From: Marasmius tenuissimus
Lineage: Eukaryota > Basidiomycota > Agaricomycetes > Agaricales > Marasmiaceae
NCBI GenBank assembly: GCA_029532415.1
Contig: JAQOTA010000065.1
Coordinates: 372,001 to 436,000 of the forward strand
Direction of reading: 5' to 3'
Length of the DNA: 64,000 nucleotides
Part shown: piece by piece, positions 44,227-54,184 of the stretch
How the letters are laid out: each line of letters begins with the position of its first letter
Position numbering within the stretch: position 1 is the stretch's first letter
Made by a program: the position numbers and the translations under genes
The notes under the pieces: generated by a model
Database searches by the model: none
What the model was told of the DNA's origin: nothing
Seen by the model: only the letters and a program-made list of their open reading frames with translations

Positions 44227-45202
44227 AGTGCGCTCAGGGGGAAAGTAAGCAAGGAATTGGGGCGACCTAGTATTTGCTTATACTGACCTCTGGACTTGCC
44301 GCGGAAGTGGGAATTTTACTTTGGAAACTAGGAAATTAGCGCTTCGGAGGTGTGGATCCGAACCAGGCACTGGGCGCTAAACAATGATCGAGCAGTGATT
44401 GGAGGTCTTGCACCTTCGACATACCTCCCTTGTACTTGTACATTGAGATATTGACTGTACTAAGGGCATAGTTGGTGCTGGTAGCAAAACGCAGAGCTCA
44501 ACTGCACTAGAAGGCAAGGGACTAAGAAAGAAAGGAGTGGTGTACCGAAGGATAGAATAGGAGTTCTGGCTGAACCATTGAACTATTACCCGGTATCCAA
44601 GACACCAACATTGGATATAGTGGGGCGACCATATGGATAGTAGGACGTCAGAACTATCCAAGCTACAGAAAGGACATCGACCTGGCTATGAGCGGCTGGA
44701 TAACTCAATGAATATAGGCATCTAGTAGCACTTCGGAGGCAAGTACTTTACTTCAGACAAAGGGAGTATATGCTTTGGAGGCAGACAGAACAGGATAACC
44801 TATGACAATTGAAGAGTCTAGAACCAGAGAATCAATACTGCGGAGGCAGATAGGCAGAACAGAACCATCGATAGGAGAGACCCGGAAGAAAAGAATGCTA
44901 GAGAATGTTCGAGGCTGATGATACTTCTGAAGCAAATTGTTGGTTTTGACTTTGGGGTTCAAAAGTGTAGATTAAAACACAAAAACTCTCCAAGTATATT
45001 CCAAAGTAGGTAGTTTATGCCTCTGAGGCATGGTTTATTCGATATTTGTACAATTCGGTAGAATTAGAGCATCCTAGGGTATATAAGCAGTGGGGTTTTC
45101 ATCAAGAATCCCCAAGCAATCCGTACAATTAGTATTCAGAGGATACAAAGCTATTCCACTTGTTGGATAGTTAGTTGACTCGGGAGCGCTTCTGGAGAGA
45201 CA

Positions 45203-45514
45203 TTAGAACGGAATAGAACTTTGTTTGCCCAAAACTAGAAAATCCATTGAACACTTGCTTGACCTTGACTTTGTATTGTTTGTCTGCAACGCCGACTTGA
45301 CTGGCTGAGCTATTGTTGAACTTCCAAAGCTAATTGGGCTGAGGATATTGTTCGCCGTTGACATTTGGTCTTTGGTTATTGACAGACTTGATTGGAGTCT
45401 TATTGCCATTGTTTGATTTGATTGTCTTGTTGCCCCTCGCTGTTCAAGTGGTTCTGAAGCTAGTTGAAGCCTAAGAACGCACTTCCAAAGCACCAAACAA
45501 ACTCTACACTCCAC
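45203..45514 (-). other. conserved 103-codon ORF in element E, copy A
   Basis: Open in copies A, B (50692-51003) and C (56635-56946) with only a few residue changes. It reads LEQRGATRQSNQTMAIRLQ and STANNILSPISFGSSTIAQP. No domain recognised. Another frame in the same place (ADKQYKVKVKQVFNGFSSF) also looks protein-like, so which frame, if any, is used is unclear. Confidence 0.25.
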
Positions 45515-45764
45515 GAAACAACCTATAAACCTCTCTTCCGAACCCCACTTTTGACCTCCAAACTGGTTTCAGCGGCGAAGCTACCTTAGTTGGATAGTTT
45601 CTTGAGTCAGATTTCCTTCAGCCTACTATTGCAGTCTGGCTAAGAGCAGAACCTACGATCAACACTGATCCCTGATTCCCGCACCCTTCAGCTACACTCT
45701 TGAGTGTTGGGAGGATTTGACCTACGAGTTAGATTTTATTATACACCGCGAGTGGCACTTTACC

Positions 45765-46018
45765 CCGTTTATCTCCTTTGTCTCATTCCATCTCTTTATC
45801 TCTATCTCCTCTACATCTTTATCTTCCTTTCCCTTCCGGTCAAGGACAACTCAACTCAATGGTGTTGTTGGCGAAATCTTTGACTATTGTCCAGCCATCC
45901 GTTCGGCCTTCCAGTCGTCAGAATCTCTCTCCGACCCTGACTAGTCCATTTCGGCACGTCGGCTTCCGTCTTTTCTGCTCGGACTTCCGTCCGGACTGTC
46001 ATATCCGCACAATCCTAA
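45765..46018 (+). repeat. LTR-like repeat X, right part
   Basis: Continues repeat X beyond element E. AGGACAACTCA, ATGGTGTTGTTGGC and the end AATCCTAACA match 18346-18511. Copia pol sequence follows directly. Confidence 0.5.
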
Positions 46019-46219
46019 CAATCATTACATTTGCAAATGTGTTTCAGACTACAAGGTTGATCTTTTCTTTATTGATGGTGCCTACAATCCTGTGGACATG
46101 TTTACCAAGATTTGAGGTCATGTCAAGTTCTCCACCTTTAGAGAACATCTTGGACTGGAATTTTATTTGTCTGAATAGACGCTTCATGCTCTACTTGTGC
46201 CGCACTTAGCGAGGGGGAG
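46019..46219 (+). pseudogene. copia pol extreme 3' end
   Basis: The frame CVSDYKVDLFFIDGAYNPVDMFTKI, then a stop and KFSTFREHLGLEFYLSE, matches the end of copia pol (compare CVEDGKVELFFIEGVYNPADMFTK at about 35340). It is probably the tail of the third copia copy, with the middle of pol lost or displaced. Confidence 0.75.
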
Positions 46220-46500
46220 TGTTGAATCCAGACTCCCAGAAATATGGACTGTTGTATCAGGCTGCATCTATGTTTTAATTGTTTCACTATGATCTATGCT
46301 ATTCCTAGTCACTCCCGTTATAGTAGCTACAGCCACCTCTGTATAGTATATAAGTAGCTCTGTATCTACATGCAATACCAGTACTTTTACTACTACTCTC
46401 ATTGCTGCCTCTATAAGCCTATCTCCAGGTGAGCTAGTCAGTCCCATGCTGCCACTGCGTTGGCAGGACCTTTGCCTCAGCAATCTTGACGACCAAAAAC
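46220..46500 (+). repeat. copia LTR, third copy
   Basis: TGTTGAATCC after the purine tract GCGAGGGGGAG. It contains GTATAGTATATAAGTAGC. It diverges from the other two LTRs after the start, so it belongs to a related subfamily. The right end is estimated. Confidence 0.55.
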
Positions 46501-46513
46501 AGCTACCTGCCTG

Positions 46514-47611
46514 TCACACAGACAAGGAACTATGGTGACCAGATGGTGCTGTCTTGGGAAACAAAGAAGTTGTCCCAGACAGGCCATCCATGCTCAACCA
46601 GACCACTTCTCCAGTCAATGTGCTTTCAAGTTGTGATTTCAGTTGTACCAACACCTCCCTGTTAGGTGCTGCAAGTTCAACAGAGACTGTATGTTTATTC
46701 TTGTCAAATACTGCAATGATGCAGGTTGTGCTCAGAGAAGGAGGCAAGTAGTTCCATCATTTTGTGCACTGACTATTGATATCAGTTTTGGGAAATGCAG
46801 TAGGAGATGGTGTATCTGTACTTGGCTTGGAGGTGTACTGCTCAGAAGATGCTGCAGGTAATACTAAATAAGGCAAGGGCTGCTTCAGCAACTTCAGGAC
46901 TCTCAAAATGAGCCTATGCTTGGACAATGCTGTCCTTGTAAGGGCTGGGAAGGATCTGATATCAAAGGGGAAGGATGGCATTGTTGCATATGTGAGCTTG
47001 GACCTGATTTGCAACTGTCTTGACATGTGGATGTGGTTGGATTTTATCCCAAACTACATCAACTTTGTTTGAGAGCCCGTCCAGGATATCATTAGGTTCT
47101 GTTGTCACAGGTAAATTTTGGAATTGAATATTGTACACACTAACAGCAGGTAAACTGGCGTGATGTTTGGCAACCACATATGTTGATGCATATTCCCTTT
47201 GTGCCAATTGTATTGCAGCGAGAGCATGAGAGCATCCTGTGTGGTACAGTGTCCTGCATATGCTTGTTTGATAGGTGCAGTCCACAAGAACAGGGCTATG
47301 GTATCAGAAGATTTCGCAGGCTCAGTGTGATTGGAGTGAGTGCTGAGCAAAAGGCTAGAGGCAAGGGTATGTTCGCCAATCTTGGAACAGTGCAACAAGC
47401 TGACTGCTATCACAGGGTCGGTGTCATTTGTGAATTCAGCTGTTGCTGAAATAAAAGGGAAATTTTGTGTGGGCATGCACATTGACAACTCTGCAACCTG
47501 ACTGTATCGTTCAAGATGTTTCCTGAGATTATCCTTTGATATTTTCAAAGGCAGGCCAGATATGTGGATATATGGAGTTTTAGGAGTGCCAATGGTTGGT
47601 TTGGGTTTCAA
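46514..47611 (-). pseudogene. decayed gene with RRM-like segment
   Basis: Three minus-strand frames in order: 47611-47105, 47285-46962 and about 47026-46514. The first begins near PYIHISGLPLKISKDNLRKH with LERYSQVAELSM and SATAEFTNDTDPVIAV, a beta-alpha-beta pattern like an RNA recognition motif. It shifts near LFLWTAPIKQAYAGHCTTQDA into LAAIQLAQREYASTYVVAK and VYNIQFQNLPV, then on to FPFDIRSFPALTRTALSKHRL and later STTCIIAVFDKNKHTV. At least two frameshifts and a stop separate the parts. RRM proteins bind RNA; whether this was a host gene or part of an element is unknown. Confidence 0.35.
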
Positions 47612-47929
47612 CCAGTTCGGTTTGGCAGTGGTCCAGTTTCACCTGGTTTATAAACTGTTATGAGGGTCTTGGTCCAGTTTAAAACCAGACCAGACCAGTT
47701 AACCATGGTTTGAACCATCTTTTTTTTTACTCAGCTTTTTTCAGTTGTGGTGTGTTTGTACACTTACTAATTGCCTGTCACTGTCATTTTATCAAAATTT
47801 TTGAGAAATATCTCCCCACTTTCAATACTCTGATAGATAGTATATCTCTAGAGTAAAACCATAGGGTGCCCACAATGCAAGTATCCACACCAAAGGCACT
47901 TTAATTCACCTCTTGGATAGTCACTCAAG
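47612..47929. other. spacer with CCAGTT/ACCAG-rich repeats
   Basis: Short imperfect repeats of CCAGTTT and ACCAGACCAG words at about 47615-47720, with AACCATGGTTTGAACCAT. No gene seen. Confidence 0.35.
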
Positions 47930-47982
47930 ATGGAAAAAGATAAGATAAGGAGAAAAGATAAGATAAGATGGAAATTCATGAC
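47930..47982 (-). repeat. gypsy 3' LTR remnant
   Basis: Matches 56071-56124 closely (GATAAGATAAGGAGAAAAGA, GGAAATTCATGACA) and then stops matching, so only the first 53 bp of the 3' LTR remain. A G-rich polypurine tract lies just inside. Confidence 0.8.
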
Positions 47983-48077
47983 ATTACCCCCCCTTTAAGG
48001 ATCACGTCCTCGTGATGAGAAGATTGTTTTCCTGTTATTTGAGAGGTAGGATCTAGTAATATGTACATAACTAGATA

Positions 48078-48572
48078 TCAAAAGTTCTTTGGCTTAGGAG
48101 CCATAGGATTTATTCTATGAAAATCTGTAATCGCTTCCTTCGCATTCTTTGAGTTACTTATGGGTTCCCAAGTGTTTTCTTCTACAGGATAACCCTTCCA
48201 ACTGACGTAGTATTCTATCTTTCCTTTATTGTTCAATTGACTATCTACAATCTCTTCAACTTCATATTCTTTTCCACCATCTGCTTTGATAAGAGGGGGA
48301 GGAGAAGGTTTCTCTTGTGAGGGGAATTCAGGAGGATGGTACGGAGTAAGTAGAGCTTCATTGAAGACTGGGGGTATCTTCCAAGTATTCGGGAGTTCAA
48401 GTTTGTACAATGAAGGACCAATCTTTTTCAAGACTTTGAAAGGACCGTGTTGTTTGTTATCAAGTTTCTTGGCCAAATGTTTACTGGATATGTTTGTGTC
48501 CTCAACATAGACTTGGTCGCCTTCTTCATATTCCCTAGATTCAGACCAGTTTCGATCATGGAAGTGTTTCAT
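48078..48572 (-). pseudogene. gypsy integrase C-terminal part with chromodomain
   Basis: Starts with KHFHDRNWSESREYEEGDQVYVE (the GPY/F-type tail, with GPFKVLKKIGPSLYKLELP) and ends with a chromodomain: EYEVEEIVDSQLNNKGKIEYYV, then WKGYPVEENTWEPISN and a final helix. The three aromatic-cage positions are Tyr, Trp and a later aromatic/Asn-type residue. In chromoviruses this domain guides integration to heterochromatin by binding histone marks. The frame is cut off from the integrase core by a TGA at 48612-48614. Confidence 0.88.
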
Positions 48573-48611
48573 GGTTTCCGCTGCACATTTTAGGGATGAA
48601 GCAGCTTCTTC

Positions 48612-49400
48612 TCAGATCTGATCCATAGTCTTACTGAAGTGCTCTGCTCGGGGACTCCTAGTTCCATTCCTTCTTGGTTCCATTCCTTTCCAAGGGTGTT
48701 GTCCGTAGTTCATGAAGAATGGCGATTGACCAGTACTTGAATGAACTTTATCATTGTATGAAAACTGGGCAATAGCTAACCAGTTGACCCAGTTATCTTG
48801 TCTGAAATTGACAAAGATTCGTAGGTACTTTTCAATTTCTTGGCTCACTCGTTCTGTCTGACCATCTGTCTGGGGATGGTATGCCATTGACTTGTTTGAG
48901 TCAATTCCAAGTATGTGGAATAAGCTCTCCATGAATTTCGAATCAAACTGAGGCCCTCGGTCTGAGATGACCTTCCGGGGTAATCCATGTTCCTTGAACA
49001 CATGTTCAATGTAAAGCCGTGCTGCTCCTTCCGAAGTAATCCGTTGGTTTGTGGGAATGAAGATTGCCTTCTTGGTCAAACAATCTACAACAACCATGAT
49101 CATATCTCGGCCCTGAGATAATGGGAGTGGGCCTATGAAGTCAATTGTTACTATTTCCCATGCTTTCTCCAGAATTTCATTTGGCTGGAGCAGTGCCGCG
49201 AGCTTCTCTCTTCTCGGTTTAGCCTTTTGACATCTGTCACATCCATTGATATAGCGTTTGACATCAAAGTTGATCTTAGGCCACCAATAGTTTCGGGTAA
49301 TCAGCTCTAGCATCTTAAACCGTCCTGGATATCCAGCTAGGGAGGTATCATGATGAAGATGAATAATATCTTCCCTAAGCTTTTCATCTTTAGGAACATA
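48612..49400 (-). pseudogene. gypsy integrase core
   Basis: Zinc-binding start HHDTSLAGYPGRFKMLELI (partly upstream of the open frame) with CDRCQKAKPRREK. The catalytic core shows IDFIGPLPLSQGRD, VISDRGPQFDSKF and YHPQTDGQTERVSQE, the DDE set. It ends at a TGA following FSKTMDQI, where CGA is the likely ancestor. It would integrate element DNA. Confidence 0.9.
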
Positions 49401-49876
49401 GACCCTGTCCTTTCATGTGACAACATCGTCATTCTCTTCCCAGCCTTTTTCCTTCTTAGTCAATGATTCAATCACAGACTGATCTTGATCTTTGTTTTCT
49501 TTGATCCGAGTCATTATGCTTTTGTCTGGTGATGCTATGACAATGAGGTGGAAAAGTTCTGGTTTGAGTAAAACAATGTTTTTGTTGTCATTTACCCCCC
49601 TCTCATGACCTGCTCATCTCAACAGGTAGTCTGCTTTAGCATTTTGCTGTCCAGGTTTCTGGTGCAGGGTAAAGTGGTAGTCCTGCATCATAGTTACCTA
49701 TCTAGCCTGTCATTGGTTCAAATCCTGTGGTTTTCTGAAGTATTCAAGGTTCTTATGATCTGTCCAGATCTCAAAATCTTCCATTGTACCCAACAGGTAT
49801 TGTCTCCGTTCGCAAAGGGCTATCACAATGGCAAGCATTTCCTTATTGTAGATGTCATAATTTCTCTCTGCTTCAT
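49401..49876 (-). pseudogene. gypsy RNase H region, decayed
   Basis: Readable in pieces across frames: NEAERNYDIYNKEMLAIVIA, IWTDHKNLEYF and QDYHFTLHQKPGQQNAKAD, separated by TGA and TAG codons that correspond to Trp and Arg codons in intact relatives. Inactive. Confidence 0.75.
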
Positions 49877-50441
49877 TTAGCAAGTGAGAAAGGAATGCAA
49901 TTGGTTTCCATTTGCCATCTTGGTACTGTGATAGTATAGCCCCACTGCAAAGTCTGACGAATCTGCTTCAATGCGGAATTTCCCATCGTCTCTAGGTATG
50001 GCTAGCACAGGGGCTGTTGTGACTCTTATCTTTAGGTTGTTAAAGGCCTCTTCTTGTGCATTTGTCCATTCCCAGCTCTGTTTCCCAGTTAGCTTGTGCA
50101 AAGCATGTGCCACATGTGAGAAATCTTGGATGAAACGTTGGTAAAAGTTGATGAATCCAAGGAATTGTTGTACATCCCTCTTGTCTTTTGGTGTGGGCCA
50201 TTCACTGACAGCTTTCACCTTGACTGGATCCATCCTGACTTGTCCCTTTCCAACAATCAAACCAAGGAATTCAATCTCTAGTTGTTTGAATTGGCATTTC
50301 TCTGGTTTCAAGTACAACTTGTGTGCACAAAGCTTATCTAGGATTCGGCAGACCATCTCCCTGTATTCCTCCAACGTCTTCGTGAAGACAAGGATATTGT
50401 CCATGTATATGACGACTTTCCCTGTGTTGATTTCTTCATGG
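49877..50441 (-). pseudogene. gypsy RT C-terminal half
   Basis: From the element E junction: EEINTGKVVIYMDNILVFT, KLCAHKLYLKPEKCQF, VKAVSEWPTPKDKRDVQQF and FINFYQRFIQDFS, then the start of RNase H (DSSDFAVG) before a frameshift. The active site reads YMDN instead of YMDD, a G-to-A change that removes a metal-binding Asp. Confidence 0.88.
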
Positions 50442-50691
50442 TGTAAAGTGCCACTCGCGGTGTATAATAAAATCTAACTCGTAGGTCAAATCCTCCCAAC
50501 ACTCAAGAGTGTAGCTGAAGGGTGCGGGAATCAGGGATCAGTGTTGATCGTAGGTTCTGCTCTTAGCCAGACTGCAATAGTAGGCTGAAGGAAATCTGAC
50601 TCAAGAAACTATCCAACTAAGGTAGCTTCGCCGCTGAAACCAGTTTGGAGGTCAAAAGTGGGGTTCGGAAGAGAGGTTTATAGGTTGTTTC

Positions 50692-51003
50692 GTGGAGTGT
50701 AGAGTTTGTTTGGTGCTTTGGAAGTGCGTTCTTAGGCTTCAACTAGCTTCAGAACCACTTGAACAGCGAGGGGCAACAAGACAATCAAATCAAACAATGG
50801 CAATAAGACTCCAATCAAGTCTGTCAATAACCAAAGACCAAATGTCAACGGCGAACAATATCCTCAGCCCAATTAGCTTTGGAAGTTCAACAATAGCTCA
50901 GCCAGTCAAGTCGGCGTTGCAGACAAACAATACAAAGTCAAGGTCAAGCAAGTGTTCAATGGATTTTCTAGTTTTGGGCAAACAAAGTTCTATTCCGTTC
51001 TAA
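50692..51003 (+). other. conserved 103-codon ORF in element E, copy B
   Basis: The predicted product is identical to that of the ORF at 45203-45514 (minus) and nearly so to 56635-56946 (minus). No domain recognised, and the coding status is uncertain. Confidence 0.25.
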
Positions 51004-51979
51004 TGTCTCTCCAGAAGCGCTCCCGAGTCAACTAACTATCCAACAAGTGGAATAGCTTTGTATCCTCTGAATACTAATTGTACGGATTGCTTGGGGATTC
51101 TTGATGAAAACCCCACTGCTTATATACCCTAGGATGCTCTAATTCTACCGAATTGTACAAATATCGAATAAACCATGCCTCAGAGGCATAAACTACCTAC
51201 TTTGGAATATACTTGGAGAGTTTTTGTGTTTTAATCTACACTTTTGAACCCCAAAGTCAAAACCAACAATTTGCTTCAGAAGTATCATCAGCCTCGAACA
51301 TTCTCTAGCATTCTTTTCTTCCGGGTCTCTCCTATCGATGGTTCTGTTCTGCCTATCTGCCTCCGCAGTATTGATTCTCTGGTTCTAGACTCTTCAATTG
51401 TCATAGGTTATCCTGTTCTGTCTGCCTCCAAAGCATATACTCCCTTTGTCTGAAGTAAAGTACTTGCCTCCGAAGTGCTACTAGATGCCTATATTCATTG
51501 AGTTATCCAGCCGCTCATAGCCAGGTCGATGTCCTTTCTGTAGCTTGGATAGTTCTGACGTCCTACTATCCATATGGTCGCCCCACTATATCCAATGTTG
51601 GTGTCTTGGATACCGGGTAATAGTTCAATGGTTCAGCCAGAACTCCTATTCTATCCTTCGGTACACCACTCCTTTCTTTCTTAGTCCCTTGCCTTCTAGT
51701 GCAGTTGAGCTCTGCGTTTTGCTACCAGCACCAACTATGCCCTTAGTACAGTCAATATCTCAATGTACAAGTACAAGGGAGGTATGTCGAAGGTGCAAGA
51801 CCTCCAATCACTGCTCGATCATTGTTTAGCGCCCAGTGCCTGGTTCGGATCCACACCTCCGAAGCGCTAATTTCCTAGTTTCCAAAGTAAAATTCCCACT
51901 TCCGCGGCAAGTCCAGAGGTCAGTATAAGCAAATACTAGGTCGCCCCAATTCCTTGCTTACTTTCCCCCTGAGCGCACT

Positions 51980-52674
51980 ATGGCACGCTTCCATAATATT
52001 GAAGACCACTTCCGCAACTTACTCTACAGTAAGTCTTTTGATTTTCTAAATTCCGAGGTGACCTTCTGACTTCCTCTCCAGAGTTGTATAAGCTCTGGTG
52101 GTATCCAGAAGATTACTCTGATAAAATCAAGGAGCGCCGCATCATACTACCCATTCCACTCAACGCAGAATGAGAAGCTATCCTTGGAATCATCTTCCAG
52201 CAGTTCTTCCTCAGTCGCCACAGATCCGTCTACTGGGGCTACGCCATTTGTTACAACACGATCCAGGACGAAATCTACCTCTGCGAGGACACCTTCGACC
52301 ACTTCATTCCTCACGACGCCAGGTCTGTCATCGACATGGTCACCGAGTCCATTGCTCGAGTTGGTTTCCTCGACTTCAAAACCGCTCGTACTCCTGGTGC
52401 CGTCAACGCTTGGATCGACGCCGTCGTCAGTTGTGCTGAGTGCCCAGCACCTCCGAAGCTTGACTATACCAAGCTCTCGTTCTTCAAGTACTCCCCTGTC
52501 ATGGGTCGTTGGCTTTCTCAATCCTTCTCTTTCTATAATCCTATTTTATGCGATCCATTCTATACCAATTATCTAGATCATGAAACCTTCATTGATTCTT
52601 ATTATCCCGAAGACTCCGACGTAGATAATTACTTTGGTTGGGATGAGGTAGCTCTAGCCAATATGGATGACTAG
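51980..52674 (+). pseudogene. element E spliced ORF, copy B (unknown protein)
   Basis: ATG at 51980; exon 1 is 51980-52028; intron 52029-52081 (53 nt, GTAAGT...CTCCAG); exon 2 is 52082-52674. Splicing joins two frames in phase and gives 213 codons. Codon 47 is TGA (52171-52173), between PIPLNAE and EAILGIIFQQFF; in context an ancestral TGG (Trp) is plausible. Downstream it stays open through RSVYWGYAICYNTIQDEIYL, DTFDHFIPHDARSVIDM, TARTPGAVNAWIDAVV and YYPEDSDVDNYFGWDEV. I do not recognise the family. The intron length fits the host gene at the right edge. Copy C' keeps the 3' part. Either the TGA marks a dead lineage or the protein starts at a later ATG (52336). Confidence 0.5.
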
Positions 52675-53131
52675 TGTAACCTGTAGTATACCTAGTATAC
52701 TTGAATCAATCATGCCTCCAAAGCGAGGCTTTGACCTTATACCAAGCTTCTGAGGCTCGACTTAGTCTTGCTTTCTGACCATCCATACTTCCGCAGTGAC
52801 CTCCTCTGTCTATCCCTACTAGTACGGGTCTTCGTCAAGTCTGATTATATTATTCTAATCCTTAGCACGATGCCTCCGAGCCACTGGAGATATTCCCTTG
52901 TTATGACTACAGGTCCCAGTTGTGCCTCCGAAGTGATACTTTCTTCAGTTATACAACTCCTACAGTTTTCAGAGATAAGGAGAGACGCCTCTGAGGCGCT
53001 ATTCTCTCCTTATGCTAGGATCTGAGCCTTTTACTAGCCGCTCGGGACTTGCTCTAGTACTTGTATTACCTAGTCATTTCTTATCTGTTTTATGCTAAAA
53101 TTGCACAAAAACAAGGCTCCGAAGCTGCTTT

Positions 53132-53755
53132 TTAATAGCAGGCGCTACAACGGAGAATGGTATTCATCATTGTCTGGAATGTTGGAGGTGAATTGGTTAG
53201 ACTGAAAAACATGACGAGTGGTTCAAACATCCCTCTGTTTGTGAGGAATGCTGCCTTCCATTCATCTCCCTCCTTGATCCTGATATTATTGAAACCCCAT
53301 CGAACATCCATCTTTGAAAACCAAACAGCACCTTTGAGTTTGTCAATGAGTTCCTGTGTCAACGGCAGAGGATAGCAATTTTTGATGGTCTGCTCGTTGA
53401 GTTCTCTGTAGTCTTGTACAGGTCTCAGTTTCCCATCCTTCTTTTTGACAAAGAAGAAGGGTGACGCCATTGGTGACTTAGATGGTCAAATTTGACCAGT
53501 TCTCAAGTTCTCCTCTAGGAATACATCAAGCTCTTGTTGTTCTGCTGGGCTGAGAGGGTATATCTTAGCAGAGTTCTGACCTTTTGCTCCTGAGATCAAT
53601 TCGATGACATGGTTCCAGGGGTGTCTTGGTGGTAACTGTTCAAAATCTTTCTTATCAAAGATGTCCCTGAAGTCCTGGTATGCTTCTGGAACAATCTCTT
53701 CAAAGGTCTGCTCTTCCTTTCCCTTCTTGGCTTCATGTGCCAGTTTGGTGGACAC
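53132..53755 (-). pseudogene. gypsy RT N-terminal half
   Basis: One frame with a single TGA (53486-53488) and then element E. Before the TGA: FEEIVPEAYQDFRDIFDKK, YPLSPAEQQELDVFLEENL. After it: [49 protein letters not shown] (first catalytic Asp) and [15 protein letters not shown], up to [10 protein letters not shown] at the insertion. The TGA probably replaces the Arg codon of a TGQIRPSKSP-like stretch. Confidence 0.9.
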
Positions 53756-53881
53756 ATTTTCTTGAGCTTGTATGTGTAATTCCTGTTGGATGTCTACTAT
53801 GAGTATTCAATCTCCAGCTTCTATCTCTGGATCATCGTCATCGTCAGGATCATCTTCTGGTTCGGCATCAGATTCAAAGGG
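53756..53881 (-). pseudogene. gypsy protease-RT linker, decayed
   Basis: Acidic linker partly readable on the minus strand as a Met/Asp-rich stretch. Frames are broken between the protease and RT parts. Confidence 0.5.
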
Positions 53882-54184
53882 TCAGCATTCTTCAGGGCAT
53901 CGATTGAACAGGATCTCTCCTGTTTGCCAGTCAACACTAGGGTTGTGTTGCTTAAGCCATTCATGACCAATAAATATGTCAGCTTTGCCAAGGTTGGTAA
54001 CTGCAAAGCTGAGTGTCTTGACATGATTTCTTATTGTGACTCTCAGATCAACATATTCTGAGATTGGGCCTCCATAATTGAGTGTTCCATCTGCATTGTA
54101 TACAAGGATTGATCTGACATACTTCTTGGCCATGTTCTCGAATGAATCATTCATTGATTGCACTGCCTGTGCACCCACTATCAA
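53882..54184 (-). pseudogene. gypsy protease, second part
   Basis: NDSFENMAKKYVRSILVYNADG, YVDLRVTIRNHVKTLSF, LGKADIFIGHEWLKQHNPSVDW: the C-terminal half of a retroviral-type aspartic protease with the usual hydrophobic-GHEWL pattern. It is joined to the previous part only after a frameshift near 54150-54180. Confidence 0.85.

Larger units (their letters stand above)
43056..45764 (-). mobile_element. element E, copy A (2.7 kb, complete), minus orientation
   Basis: A 2709-bp repeat of unknown class with ends TGTAG...TTTAC(C), inverted relative to copy B (50442-53149). Positions in A and B add to 96206 over almost the whole length, so there are practically no indels between them. It is flanked by CTGT (43052-43055) and CCGT (45765-45768), an imperfect 4-bp TSD. 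A TATATAAG box on the plus strand at 45080-45087 reads toward the right end. It carries a spliced ORF on the minus strand (44226-43532). TG...CA ends, short TSD and TATA box would fit a very long solo LTR; a DNA transposon is the alternative. Confidence 0.85.
50442..53149 (+). mobile_element. element E, copy B (2.7 kb, complete), plus orientation
   Basis: Inserted in the gypsy RT. Ends are TGTAAAGTGCC and GGCGCTACA. Flanks are ATGG (50438-50441) and ACGG (53150-53153), a 4-bp TSD with one C/T difference. Removing element plus one 4-bp copy restores the RT frame as TILR|EEINTGK, which supports both the ends and the TSD length. Subterminal hairpins are present at both ends (CTGCT...AGCAG near 53126-53142). 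CTTCGGAGGC/GCCTCCGAAG-like words occur at a dozen or more places. The plus-strand spliced ORF is at 51980-52674; the TATATAAG box is on the minus strand at about 51119-51126. The class is unknown. Confidence 0.88.

Noticed and set aside
50442..53149. Element E as a Helitron (3' hairpin, no obvious TSD at first sight)
   Set aside because: Frame repair shows a 4-bp TSD, and the ends are TGTA...TACA, not TC...CTRR.
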